Below, piece after piece: positions 8,174-17,157 of a DNA stretch of 60,620 nucleotides. Position 1 is the stretch's first letter; every line of letters starts with the position of its first letter. The DNA comes from an uncultured Saprospiraceae bacterium. GTDB lineage: Bacteria; Bacteroidota; Bacteroidia; Chitinophagales; Saprospiraceae. The notes under the pieces were generated by a model. The model saw nothing but the letters and a program-made list of their open reading frames with translations. It ran no database searches and was not told the origin of the DNA. The position numbers and the translations under genes were made by a program. The stretch spans positions 1 through 60,620 of the forward strand of contig CALFUK010000057.1 in assembly GCA_937929945.1 (NCBI GenBank). The letters run 5' to 3'.

Positions 8174-9757
8174 ATGGGATTTTACGAACAGTTATCCGGT
8201 TTAGACATCGGCATCATCATTGGCTATTTAGTGTTTGTGGTCTTGCTGGGCCTCTATTTTGGCAGCAAGCATGAAGACGCAGAGGATTACTTTCTGGCTG
8301 GACGATCGCTGACCTGGCCAATCATCGGCTTTTCGCTTTTCGCTTCCAATATGTCGAGTAACAGTCTGGTGGGACTGACAGGCGCTGGGTATAATGATGG
8401 CTTCTCTGTATTCAGCTACGAGTGGATGGCAGTGCTGGTTTTAATCATCTTCGCCATCTTCTTCCTCCCCTACTATCTAAAAAATAAAATCTTCACCATC
8501 CCAGAATTCTTAGAGAAACGATACAATTATTTCACTCGTGCCTATGCATCCGGCATAGCGATCATACTCAATATCCTCGTAGACGTAGCAGCTACGCTAT
8601 ACGCAGGAGGCATCTTGATCCAACTGATTTTTCCCCAGTTTCCCTTATGGATGATCATCGGTGTGCTTTCCGTAGTGGCAGGACTTTATACTGTCTCTGG
8701 CGGGCTCAGCTCTGTGGTCTATACGGATGCCATTCAGGCTGTCATTCTGATCTTTGGCAGTGTCCTGATCACCTATTTTGCATGGGACAAGTCTGGCGGT
8801 TTTGAGGCAGTCCTGCAGATTACTGATCCATCTCACTTTGACATCATAAAGCCAATAAGCGACGAGGCCCTACCCTGGCCTGGGCTCTTTACGGGGGTCC
8901 TTCTTCTCGGCTTCTACTTTTGGGGGACTAATCAGTACATCACCCAGCGGACTCTGGCTGCTAAAAGTAAAAAACAGGGCCAATGGGGCGCCATGTTCGC
9001 TGGATTTTTGAAGTTGACGATTCTCTTCATTATGATATTCCCAGGTGCCTTTGCCAGAGTCCTCTATCCAGATATGGCGGATCAGGCGGATCAGATATAC
9101 CCCACGATGCTCTTTGACCTATTGCCTAATGGGATCTTGGGCTTAGTGTTAGCAGGATTTATCGCAGCGCTCATGTCCAGTATCGATTCAGGACTGAACT
9201 CAGTCTCCACATTATTCACGATGGACTTCTATCAGAAATGGAAACCACAGGCCAGCCGCCAACAGCTGATGACCACAGGCAGAATCGTCACCTTCGTCGT
9301 GATGATCATCGCCGCCGTATGGGCTCCACAGATCGTCCATGCTGAGAAGCTGTGGGACTATCTACAGAATACACTGTCATGGTTTTGCCCTCCGATTGTC
9401 GCTCTATTCGCCTTAGGCATATTTTGGAAAAAGGCTAACAGTCGAGGTGCGCTTTATGCGATCATCGTTGGAGGGCTTTTCACCATCTACTCCATCTTAG
9501 CTACTGCCTACTCCAGTCTGTGGAGCGTACACTTTCTATATATGACGGGCATCCATTTTGCACTGAGTAGTGTGGCTCTGATCATCGGATCACTGACTGT
9601 AGCAGAAGATACCAGAGATATGTCTGACCTGGTCTGGAGTGTGGACAATTATCACGAAGAATCAGTGTCACTGAGACAAAGTCCTTGGTACAAGAACTAC
9701 AGATACCAAGGCTTAGCTCTGATCATCATGACTATCATCATCTTATTGATATATTAG
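8174..9757 (+). CDS. SSS/SLC5-family sodium:sugar symporter
   Basis: A 527-residue integral membrane protein with about 13 to 14 hydrophobic helices. The N-terminal part has the SSS signature: first helix, then EDYFLAGRSLTWP, then the unwound Na+-binding helix region GFSLFASNMSSNSLVGLTGAGY. The helix-5/6 segment GLYTVSGGLSSVVYTDAIQ and the SSIDSGLNSVSTLFTMD motif near 335-350 are those of SGLT-like carriers. It imports a small solute with Na+. It starts a three-gene operon (22 bases to the glycosidase, which overlaps the kinase by 4), which implies that the substrate is a glycoside cleaved inside the cell. Two AAACGTTT palindromes precede it. Confidence 0.92.
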   Translation: MGFYEQLSGLDIGIIIGYLVFVVLLGLYFGSKHEDAEDYFLAGRSLTWPIIGFSLFASNMSSNSLVGLTGAGYNDGFSVFSYEWMAVLVLIIFAIFFLPYYLKNKIFTIPEFLEKRYNYFTRAYASGIAIILNILVDVAATLYAGGILIQLIFPQFPLWMIIGVLSVVAGLYTVSGGLSSVVYTDAIQAVILIFGSVLITYFAWDKSGGFEAVLQITDPSHFDIIKPISDEALPWPGLFTGVLLLGFYFWGTNQYITQRTLAAKSKKQGQWGAMFAGFLKLTILFIMIFPGAFARVLYPDMADQADQIYPTMLFDLLPNGILGLVLAGFIAALMSSIDSGLNSVSTLFTMDFYQKWKPQASRQQLMTTGRIVTFVVMIIAAVWAPQIVHAEKLWDYLQNTLSWFCPPIVALFALGIFWKKANSRGALYAIIVGGLFTIYSILATAYSSLWSVHFLYMTGIHFALSSVALIIGSLTVAEDTRDMSDLVWSVDNYHEESVSLRQSPWYKNYRYQGLALIIMTIIILLIY

Positions 9758-9779
9758 CGGATTAACAACATCCAAGCTT

Positions 9780-10964
9780 ATGCTAAAAGAAGCAATAAAC
9801 TTAATCCAGTCTTCCTGTACTGATCGAGGTATCACGGCCAGTGCTGTGGCGCAGGACAACTACCAAAGAATCTGGTCGAGAGATGCAGTCGTAGCTGGCA
9901 TAGCCGGCATCATGGCTGATAATGCAAAAATCATCTCCAGCCTAAAGGACTCACTCATCACCCTAAAAAATGCACAGAGCGAACTCGGCATCATCCCCTC
10001 TAATGTCAAAAATGATATCGTAAGGAGCTACGGCGGTATCGCCGGCAGAGTGGACGCCACACTGTGGTATATCATCGGCGTCTCCCTGCTCATCCTAAAT
10101 GAAAAGGAATCATCCGATGTCAAATTTTGGAAAGAATCGGTCGAACAGGCTCACAAAACCGTCAGTCACTGGGAGTACAATGGTAAGCACTTAGTCTATA
10201 CTCCCACAAGTGGTAATTGGGCAGATGAATATCCCGTCAGAGGTCACACTCTCTATGATAACATGCTGCGGCTGTGGGGCCTGTGGCTCAGTAGCCTGGT
10301 GTTTCAGAATGATGAAATAATCTACAAATTCTCCGAAGTGAGAGAAAAGATAAGGGTCAATTTTTGGCCAAAAAAGGACCAACAGGAAAGCAGATACATC
10401 TATCACCCGAGAGCCTTTGAAGAATCAATCGATCCTAAGCGAAAATTCTGGTGCAGCTCCATCGGACCTGAGGGATTTAACAATCAATTTGACTGTGCAG
10501 GTAATGCCTTGATGCTTTTATCTGGCCTCGCTACTGTCGATCAAGTCAGTGCGCTGGTCAAGTATTTAAAGGAATTATTCTTTGATTTTAAGCATAGCCT
10601 GGTACCAGCGTTTTGGCCTCCCATTTTCCCCGATTCTCATCTCTGGTATGAGCTGGAGCGTAACTACAGCTACGCCTTTAAGAATCATCCCTACCAATTT
10701 CACAATGGTGGCATATGGCCCGTCTGGATGGGGCTGCTCTGTCTGGGACTGTCCAAATATGGGCAAGTGGATTTAATCCAACAAATTCATCAGGCTTACA
10801 GCGAACATTTGAAGCAACACGAATATGCATTTCACGAATACATCCGGACTGACAGCTTCGTCGGTGCTGGAAAAGAGCAGCTGGTATACAGCGCTTCTGG
10901 GACTATCTTTATGTCACTAGCCATGCAGACCAAAGCATTTCAAAAACTCAATTTTGAGATATGA
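9780..10964 (+). CDS. (alpha/alpha)6-barrel glycosidase, GH63/GH100-like
   Basis: A 394-residue protein without signal peptide, hence cytoplasmic. Motifs are those of the six-hairpin glycosidases related to GH15, GH37, GH63 and GH100: NYQRIWSRDAVV near residues 27-38, GRVDATLWYIIG near 84-95, TSGNWADEYPVRGHTLYDN near 142-160, and HNGGIWPVWMGL near 311-322. Automated annotation often calls such proteins amylo-alpha-1,6-glucosidase or glycogen debranching, but the small size, the intracellular location and the adjoining Na+ symporter and kinase point to a small imported glycoside, such as a disaccharide or a glycosylated compatible solute. The kinase gene begins within its last codon (ATGA). 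Confidence 0.8.
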   Translation: MLKEAINLIQSSCTDRGITASAVAQDNYQRIWSRDAVVAGIAGIMADNAKIISSLKDSLITLKNAQSELGIIPSNVKNDIVRSYGGIAGRVDATLWYIIGVSLLILNEKESSDVKFWKESVEQAHKTVSHWEYNGKHLVYTPTSGNWADEYPVRGHTLYDNMLRLWGLWLSSLVFQNDEIIYKFSEVREKIRVNFWPKKDQQESRYIYHPRAFEESIDPKRKFWCSSIGPEGFNNQFDCAGNALMLLSGLATVDQVSALVKYLKELFFDFKHSLVPAFWPPIFPDSHLWYELERNYSYAFKNHPYQFHNGGIWPVWMGLLCLGLSKYGQVDLIQQIHQAYSEHLKQHEYAFHEYIRTDSFVGAGKEQLVYSASGTIFMSLAMQTKAFQKLNFEI

Positions 10965-11620
10965 TCGGAGATTCAAAAGTGATATCTGAAGAATACATGT
11001 CACTGGCGAAGAAGGCCTACGCCCAGATTAAAAATCATATAGATTCAGGACGCACCTACAGCATCAGCATCGCAGGCGAAAGTGGCTGTGGTAAGACTTC
11101 ACTGGGGCTTAATCTGGTACACCTATATCGACAAGAACAGAAAGAAGTCGATCTATATCACCAGGACGATTATTTCCATCTACCACCTCAGGACAACCAT
11201 TCAGCAAGACTAAAAGACATCACTCATGTGGGTCCGCAAGAGGTAGATTTAAAACTACTTCAAGAGCATGTAGCTGCCTCTAAGCAAAATAAATCTCAAA
11301 TCATAAAGCCACTGATCGACTATACTGCTAACAGCATTACGACAGAAACGCTCGATAGCAGCCTCTCTAATGTCGTGATCGTAGAGGGCACTTACGCATC
11401 TTTACTGCGGGGCATCGACATTAAAATATTTATGGATAAAACCTACCTTCAGACAAAAGAAGCGAGGTACACGCGAGCCAGAGATGTACTCAGTCCATTC
11501 AATGAGCAGGTACTGGCGATAGAACACGACATCATCAAAACCCATAAAAGTAAGTGCCTGATATGGATTGATCATCAGGACGAGCTGCACCTCAACGAAA
11601 CCTACTCGCTGCAGGGCTAA
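10961..11620 (+). CDS. Uridine-kinase-like P-loop small-molecule kinase
   Basis: A 219-residue kinase of the phosphoribulokinase/uridine kinase fold. Walker A is GESGCGKTS at 39-47, the substrate-side motif YHQDDYFHLPP follows around 65-75, and VVIVEGTYASLL near 139-150 is the VxEG strand of the family. KTYLQTKEARYTRARD supplies the lid arginines. Translation is coupled to the glycosidase by an ATGA overlap, so the phosphoryl acceptor is probably one of the glycosidase products rather than uridine. D-glycerate 3-kinases of the plant and cyanobacterial type share this fold, which makes glycerate a candidate acceptor; a free hexose is another. The 3' end overlaps the convergent alkD gene by four bases. 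Confidence 0.75.
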   Translation: MIGDSKVISEEYMSLAKKAYAQIKNHIDSGRTYSISIAGESGCGKTSLGLNLVHLYRQEQKEVDLYHQDDYFHLPPQDNHSARLKDITHVGPQEVDLKLLQEHVAASKQNKSQIIKPLIDYTANSITTETLDSSLSNVVIVEGTYASLLRGIDIKIFMDKTYLQTKEARYTRARDVLSPFNEQVLAIEHDIIKTHKSKCLIWIDHQDELHLNETYSLQG

Positions 11621-12303
11621 GACACATCCAGATACTTCTTAGCCTCACGCTTGGCCAGATGACTTAGTTCTGGATGCAGCTCTAAGATATCTAAGACTGC
11701 TCTGGGATCAAATCGACCCATCTGACGCAGTGCCCAGCCGATGGCCTTCTGGATGAAGAAGCGTTTATCATGCTTCTTGATATCAATCAGTGCTGAGAGC
11801 AGATCAGCATCCATCTGGTCCTTATATTTCAGCTGATGAATGATGGCGGTACGCTCCACCCACATATCCCCCGAGTTAATCCAGGCTGAGATATAATCAT
11901 CTTTACCATTAGGATAGCGAATAAGTAATGGCCCGATGACATTAGTCGCCAGCAGATCTACGGTGTCCCACCAAGACTTTTCGCTGATCAGTGACATGAT
12001 AAAATCTATGTATGACTCATCCATATGCTTTAAATACTTACGCACTGCATCGATGGCTATGTACTGCCAGTCCCGCTGAGGCTCCGACCAACACTGCTGT
12101 ATCAAAGACTTGAATGCTCGAGAATCCAAGGACTGCCATTCTTTGACGTAGGTCTTTTGGACAGTTCTTCTTGCCTCAGACTTAAGTCCATAAAACTCGT
12201 ACTGACCTTTCATGTAGGCCTTCATTGCCGTCGCATATTCAGGATTCGCCTGACTTTCTAATGCCAGCTTTAGGTCTTGGTAGCTGTGATCATAGCTTAT
12301 CAT
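11617..12303 (-). CDS. DNA alkylation repair protein, AlkD-like
   Basis: A 228-residue all-helical HEAT-like repeat protein of the AlkC/AlkD family, which removes N3- and N7-alkylated purines from DNA. Recognisable elements are GLKSEARRTVQK near 39-50, the WWDTVDLLATNVIGPLL block near 110-126 containing the aspartate used by AlkD, WVERTAIIHQLKYK near 148-161, and the C-terminal FIQKAIGWALRQMGR near 181-195. Length is typical. It converges on the kinase gene with a four-base overlap and is divergent to rarA across 90 bases, which makes this a small DNA-repair pair. Confidence 0.88.
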   Translation of the reverse strand: MISYDHSYQDLKLALESQANPEYATAMKAYMKGQYEFYGLKSEARRTVQKTYVKEWQSLDSRAFKSLIQQCWSEPQRDWQYIAIDAVRKYLKHMDESYIDFIMSLISEKSWWDTVDLLATNVIGPLLIRYPNGKDDYISAWINSGDMWVERTAIIHQLKYKDQMDADLLSALIDIKKHDKRFFIQKAIGWALRQMGRFDPRAVLDILELHPELSHLAKREAKKYLDVS

Positions 12304-12393
12304 AATGGGAAAAATAAGGAAGCTTTTTCAAAATGGTGAAAGCCACAAGCAGATCATTCACTTCCCCAGTAAAATTGATAAATTCACATCCAT

Positions 12394-13668
12394 ATGCAGC
12401 CACTAGCCGAACGGATCAGACCTCATACATTAGATCACTACTATGGTCAGCAGCACCTCGTAGGCCCAGGCGCTGTACTCCGACGATCCATAGAGTCAGG
12501 TAAGATTCCCTCTATGATATTTTGGGGGCCACCTGGCGTCGGAAAGACGACTCTGGCCAGTATCATTTCTAAGACGATGGATCGGCCATTTTTCGCCCTG
12601 TCTGCGATTAATTCTGGTGTGAAAGATGTCAGAGAGACCATCGCCAAGGCAGAAAAGCAGCTTTTCTTTGACCGGCCAAATCCGATCTTATTCATTGATG
12701 AGATCCATCGATTTAGCAAGTCGCAGCAAGACTCACTCTTAGGCGCTGTAGAGAAAGGCATCATCACCCTGATCGGAGCTACCACTGAGAATCCTTCTTT
12801 TGAGGTTATCTCGGCCCTACTCTCACGCTGCCAAGTCTACGTCCTGGAACATCTGTCATCAGAGGATCTACTGCAAGCTATGAGCTACGCTATAAAAGAA
12901 GATCATATCTTGAAGCAGCAAGACATCACGCTGCAAGAGACTAAAGCCCTGATGAAATTCAGCGGTGGAGATGTCAGGAGACTCCTCAATGCGCTGGAAC
13001 TCGTCGTGAATCAACACAGTGATGCAGACAAAGTCGTCATCACCAATGAGCTGGTGAAAGAATCCATCCAGTCTAATATGGTCCTGTATGACAAGACGGG
13101 AGAGCAGCACTATGATATCATCTCAGCCTTCATCAAGTCCATCAGAGGCAGTGACCCTAATGCAGCGGTATACTATCTGGCCCGCATGATCGAAGGCGGC
13201 GAAGACCCTAAATTCATCTGTCGGCGCATGCTCATCTCCGCAGCTGAAGATATAGGCCTGGCTAATCCCAATGCATTGCTACTGGCTACCAGCTGCTTCT
13301 CCGCTGTAGAGCGAATCGGCCTACCCGAAGGGAGAATCCCTATGTCACAACTGGCCATCTATCTCGCCACGTCACCCAAAAGTAATGCCGCATACATGGC
13401 CATCAATCAGGCTATGGCGGAGGTACGAGAATCTGGTAACTTATCCATCCCTCTGCATCTGCGCAATGCACCGACTAAACTCATGAAAGACATTGGCTAC
13501 GGCAAAGACTATAAATATGCTCATAACTATAAAGGAGGCTTCGTAGCGGATGACTATCTACCAGATGAAATCAAAGGCACTGCCTTCTATCAGCCATCAG
13601 ATCACGGCAGTGAGGGAAAAATAGCCGATCAGATGAAGCTGCTGTGGAAAGAAAAATATGGCTACTGA
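12394..13668 (+). CDS. rarA: Replication-associated recombination protein A
   Basis: An AAA+ clamp-loader-like ATPase of 424 residues (RarA/MgsA, relative of eukaryotic WRNIP1) that acts at stalled replication forks. It starts with the family block PLAERIRPHTLDHYYGQQHL. Walker A is GPPGVGKTT at 45-53, Walker B FIDEIHRF near 91-98, sensor 1 IGATTENPSFEV near 126-137, and the C-terminal tetramerisation region includes RGSDPNAAVYYLARMI and the family ending HNYKGGFVADDYLP. Length and order are standard. It is divergent from alkD. Confidence 0.95.
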   Translation: MQPLAERIRPHTLDHYYGQQHLVGPGAVLRRSIESGKIPSMIFWGPPGVGKTTLASIISKTMDRPFFALSAINSGVKDVRETIAKAEKQLFFDRPNPILFIDEIHRFSKSQQDSLLGAVEKGIITLIGATTENPSFEVISALLSRCQVYVLEHLSSEDLLQAMSYAIKEDHILKQQDITLQETKALMKFSGGDVRRLLNALELVVNQHSDADKVVITNELVKESIQSNMVLYDKTGEQHYDIISAFIKSIRGSDPNAAVYYLARMIEGGEDPKFICRRMLISAAEDIGLANPNALLLATSCFSAVERIGLPEGRIPMSQLAIYLATSPKSNAAYMAINQAMAEVRESGNLSIPLHLRNAPTKLMKDIGYGKDYKYAHNYKGGFVADDYLPDEIKGTAFYQPSDHGSEGKIADQMKLLWKEKYGY

Positions 13669-13825
13669 TTGGTATATTCACTGAGCATATGAATAAGTAA
13701 ACAATGATCTATACCAAGAACTTAGGAATGCGGAAAAAGACCTGATGTCAGCCAGCAGGGTTTGCTGTATAGTTTATTAGATCAAGTAGTATAACCGTAT
13801 GCATGTTACTAAAGAATAGAAACTT

Positions 13826-15370
13826 ATGAAGATATATCCCTTACTACTAATCACACTCATCCTACTCGCGGCATGTACTGACCGTACGACCACTGAGATA
13901 CGGACCACTTATGATCTCCATGTGCTACCCCATCCAAAGTCAATGAGTGAGACCCCGAGCGCCCTACAGCTGAGCGCAGAGAGTAAAATATACGCCTCAG
14001 AAGCCTCACTGGAGCCACTCGCCGCACTGCTCTCTACAGAGGTGCATAAGGCGCATGGTGTAGCTATATCCAGCACCATGGTGGCTGACGCTGCGGCGGA
14101 CATTATATTAGAAATAAACAGCTCGTTAGAAACGGATGCATACGGCATAGAAGTGGCTGATGAAGTAAGACTATCAGGAGGTAGCTACCATGCACTAGCC
14201 ATGGCCAAGACGACACTGCTACAGCTGATGAGAGTTGAAGAAGAAAAGATCATTATACCTCATGTTTCAATCAGTGATAGCCCTGATGCCTCGTATCGAG
14301 GATTGATGATCGATTTGGCCAGGCAGTGGCACGACATATCTACCATAGAGCAGCTTATCGATCTAGCTGCCTACTACAAGATGAATTATGTCCATCTCCA
14401 CTTTACAGACGATCAGTCATTCACGCTGCCATCACGCCACTACCCAAAGCTATCCACGGAGAATAGACATTATAGCTTTGCAGAGTTAGAAGCATTAGAG
14501 ACTTATGCTGTGACCAGAGGCATCACCATCATACCAGAGCTGGAAGTACCAGGCCATGCCAGTCAGTTCGTAGAGAAGTATCCTGATATATTCGCGATCC
14601 AAGACGCTGATCAAAATGCACGCATCATCAATATGGGGCGTGAAGAGGTCTACACTGCGATAGAGAAACTGATCGGAGAAATAGCTTCCACCTTCCAATC
14701 ATCGCCCTACATACACGTAGGTGGTGACGAGGCTGTATTTACCAAGGTGATGAATGATCCAGACGTACAACAATACATGCAAACTCATGAGCTACCTCAA
14801 GATGTACATGAACTCTACCGCCACTTCTTAGTGCGCATGAATGACATCGTGAAAAAGCATGGTAAGCAAATGTGTGTCTGGGAAGGCTTCAGCCGAGTAG
14901 GCCAGATAGAAATACCAAAAGACATCATCGTCTTCGAATTCGAAACCAACAGATATCTGCCTGACGAACTTGTAGCGGATGGATATACCGTCGTCAATAC
15001 CTCATGGAAGCCACTCTATATCGTAAACCAAAAGAAGTGGGAGCCTAAGACCATCTACGACTGGAATATGTGGAAATGGCATAACTGGTGGGTGAAAGCG
15101 CCCTCGTTTCAGCCGATACAAGTGGATAGTACAGCACTGATCATGGGCGCTCAGATGTGCTCCTGGGAGCAACCAGCTAATGTAGAAGTACCTAGTATCA
15201 GAAAGCGCATTCCTGCATTCGCGGAGCGCCTCTGGAACACTGAGCCGGTCCTCCCCTATGATCGACTCATGCACAGCATGGACCAGACCGACAGCCTCCT
15301 GTCCAACCTTATTGACGATGCCCGACAAGACTCCCTGCTCATCGACTATAATTTTGCAGCTGAAGAATAA
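13826..15370 (+). CDS. GH20 beta-N-acetylhexosaminidase lipoprotein
   Basis: A 514-residue exported glycosidase. The N-terminal LLLITLILLAAC is a lipoprotein signal with Cys at about residue 17, so the enzyme is anchored in an outer or inner membrane facing the periplasm or surface. A GH20b-like alpha/beta domain (residues about 30-150) precedes the TIM barrel. The catalytic neighbours D301-E302 are in HVGGDE, the family signature for substrate-assisted hydrolysis of terminal GlcNAc or GalNAc. FRGLMIDLAR-type start of the barrel appears as YRGLMIDLARQW near 157-168. It probably helps degrade chitin oligomers or glycoproteins. There is no SusCD pair nearby. Confidence 0.92.
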   Translation: MKIYPLLLITLILLAACTDRTTTEIRTTYDLHVLPHPKSMSETPSALQLSAESKIYASEASLEPLAALLSTEVHKAHGVAISSTMVADAAADIILEINSSLETDAYGIEVADEVRLSGGSYHALAMAKTTLLQLMRVEEEKIIIPHVSISDSPDASYRGLMIDLARQWHDISTIEQLIDLAAYYKMNYVHLHFTDDQSFTLPSRHYPKLSTENRHYSFAELEALETYAVTRGITIIPELEVPGHASQFVEKYPDIFAIQDADQNARIINMGREEVYTAIEKLIGEIASTFQSSPYIHVGGDEAVFTKVMNDPDVQQYMQTHELPQDVHELYRHFLVRMNDIVKKHGKQMCVWEGFSRVGQIEIPKDIIVFEFETNRYLPDELVADGYTVVNTSWKPLYIVNQKKWEPKTIYDWNMWKWHNWWVKAPSFQPIQVDSTALIMGAQMCSWEQPANVEVPSIRKRIPAFAERLWNTEPVLPYDRLMHSMDQTDSLLSNLIDDARQDSLLIDYNFAAEE

Positions 15371-15498
15371 ACGTTCGTTTAAAGACCACATTTCTCTTAA
15401 AACCAAATATATAGTGTTCATTATGTAAATATCGACGTTATATTTCTGTAGCACTCTCTTTAAAATCGGATAGATAAATTTCATGTCCAGAATATTCA

Positions 15499-15506
15499 TA
15501 CCTTTG
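15499..15506 (+). promoter_or_regulatory. TAnnTTTG -7 box before DEAD-box helicase
   Basis: TACCTTTG matches the Bacteroidota -7 consensus TAnnTTTG exactly. It would give a message with roughly 145 bases of 5' leader before the helicase start. No clear TTTG is seen at the -33 position. A long leader is usual for cold-induced RNA helicase genes, and a GAAG...CTTC hairpin occurs near 15602-15627. Confidence 0.5.
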
Positions 15507-15657
15507 TGGTCGTAAAGTGGATATCATTGTGAATAACAACTTATTTCCACAAGCATTGATAAACACTATAATCACCCCGAGATAACCTTAATTAAAAAAT
15601 TAGAAGTCCCTTTTTAAGAGAGGCTTCATTTCACCCACATTAGAAAATTTAAATAGA

Positions 15658-16917
15658 TTGAAAAGTTTTGAAGATTTAGAATTGGTAGACCCAATCCTAC
15701 AAGCATTAGAGGACAAACAATACACCGAACCCACCCCTATACAAGCGAAAGCTATCCCATTAGTCTTAGACAGAAGAGATGTCTTAGGCTGTGCCCAGAC
15801 AGGTACTGGTAAGACAGCAGCATTTGCCATTCCCATCATCCAGCTGATCCATCAGAAAGATGGCGGCCATGATGGCTTCCCTATACTAAGATCACTGATC
15901 GTCACGCCTACGAGAGAGCTAGCGATCCAGATAGATGAAAACATTAAAGAATACAGCAAGTATACAGACATCAAGCACACAGTCATCTTCGGTGGTGTGA
16001 AGCAGGGCAAGCAAGTCGATAAACTGAAACGAGGCGTCCATATTTTAGTAGCTACTCCAGGTAGGCTGCTAGATCTGATTGATCAAGGCTATATCAGCCT
16101 GGCAGATGTGAGGCTTTTTGTCTTGGACGAAGCGGATCGAATGTTAGATATGGGATTCATCCATGACATCAAGAAGCTGCTCAAGATATTACCCGAAAAG
16201 AGACAATCACTCTTCTTCTCAGCGACGATGCCTCAGAATATTGTAGAATTATCAAACACGATTCTGGAAGATCCCGTCAAAGTAGAAGTGGCTCAAGTGT
16301 CATCAGCAGCCGAGACCATTACGCAGTACCTCTATTACACGAATAAGCAGACAAAGAAAGACCTGCTCCTACACATCCTAAAAGATGAGTCGCTGGACCA
16401 AGTCCTACTCTTCTCCAGGACGAAGCATGGTGCTGACAAGATCACTCGCTTCCTTAAGAAGGAGCATATTAATGCAGCGGCGATCCACGGAGACAAAGCA
16501 CAAAATCAACGACAGAAGGCACTCAGTAATTTTAAAAGTGGAGACGTCAGAGTCTTAGTCGCTACGGATATTGCAGCCAGAGGAATAGACATCGATAAGC
16601 TGAGATACGTGATCAATTATGATGTGCCGAACATCGCAGAGACCTATGTCCACAGAATAGGTAGATCAGGTAGAGCGGGAGAAGATGGCATAGCGATCTC
16701 GATCTGCGAGCCAGAGGAGAATGCATACATCAAAGATATACAGAGACTGATCAAGCAGCAGCTGCAAGTCGTAGATGATAATCCATTCCCCCAGACCGAT
16801 AAGCCGATGACAGAAGCAGAGAAGAAGGAATGGAACAAAGAAAAGCAAAGAAAGAAGCAAGAATTCTTCGCTAACAGAAAGAAAAGCGGTGCAGGCCAAA
16901 GAGGTCGCAGGCGCTAA
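15658..16917 (+). CDS. DEAD-box ATP-dependent RNA helicase (RhlE-like)
   Basis: A 419-residue DEAD-box protein. The Q motif is FEDLELVDPILQAL...YTEPTPIQ near the N-terminus, motif I AQTGTGKTA near 42-50, motif Ia PTRELAIQ, DEAD box VLDEADRML near 155-163, motif III SAT, motif V ATDIAARGIDI and motif VI HRIGRSGRAG. The tail beyond residue about 380 is Lys/Arg-rich and disordered (KKEWNKEKQRKKQEFF...GQRGRRR), an RNA-binding extension. No in-frame ATG exists upstream; TTG 15658 gives the family-typical beginning MKSFEDL. It remodels structured RNA, for instance in ribosome assembly or in the cold. A strong terminator follows. Confidence 0.93.
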   Translation: MKSFEDLELVDPILQALEDKQYTEPTPIQAKAIPLVLDRRDVLGCAQTGTGKTAAFAIPIIQLIHQKDGGHDGFPILRSLIVTPTRELAIQIDENIKEYSKYTDIKHTVIFGGVKQGKQVDKLKRGVHILVATPGRLLDLIDQGYISLADVRLFVLDEADRMLDMGFIHDIKKLLKILPEKRQSLFFSATMPQNIVELSNTILEDPVKVEVAQVSSAAETITQYLYYTNKQTKKDLLLHILKDESLDQVLLFSRTKHGADKITRFLKKEHINAAAIHGDKAQNQRQKALSNFKSGDVRVLVATDIAARGIDIDKLRYVINYDVPNIAETYVHRIGRSGRAGEDGIAISICEPEENAYIKDIQRLIKQQLQVVDDNPFPQTDKPMTEAEKKEWNKEKQRKKQEFFANRKKSGAGQRGRRR

Positions 16918-16940
16918 TCTATAGCAGGGAGTAAGAATAA

Positions 16941-16979
16941 AAAAAGAGGGCTGTGTGATCACATAGCCCTCTTTTTTTA
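16941..16979 (+). terminator. Rho-independent terminator of the RNA helicase gene
   Basis: The arms AAAAAGAGGGCTGTGT and ACATAGCCCTCTTTTT pair over 16 positions with one G-T wobble around a GATC loop, followed by a T-run. It begins 24 bases after the helicase stop codon. Confidence 0.9.
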
Positions 16980-17157
16980 TGGAATCAGATGGACTGGATA
17001 TCATCCAAAAATTGTGAAACCGAGTACATCAACAAAGACAAATAGAAGTAAGGTATCGGCGGCAGTTAATCATCACAAATAATACCTACGGCTATCTTAG
17101 GTTTTACCTCGCAAATTCTATCTTAGCGGCATACATTAAATCCGTAACTAATAAATC

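Noticed and set aside
15369-15382. TAAACG-tt-CGTTTA dyad at the GH20 stop codon, resembling the AAACGTTT sites.
   Set aside because: The spacing differs from the octamers at 8 kb, and the site lies downstream of the gene without an obvious target promoter.
15002-15499. A 165-codon minus-strand frame overlapping the end of the GH20 gene.
   Set aside because: Most of it is antisense to well-supported GH20 coding sequence, and its protein shows no domain or signal.
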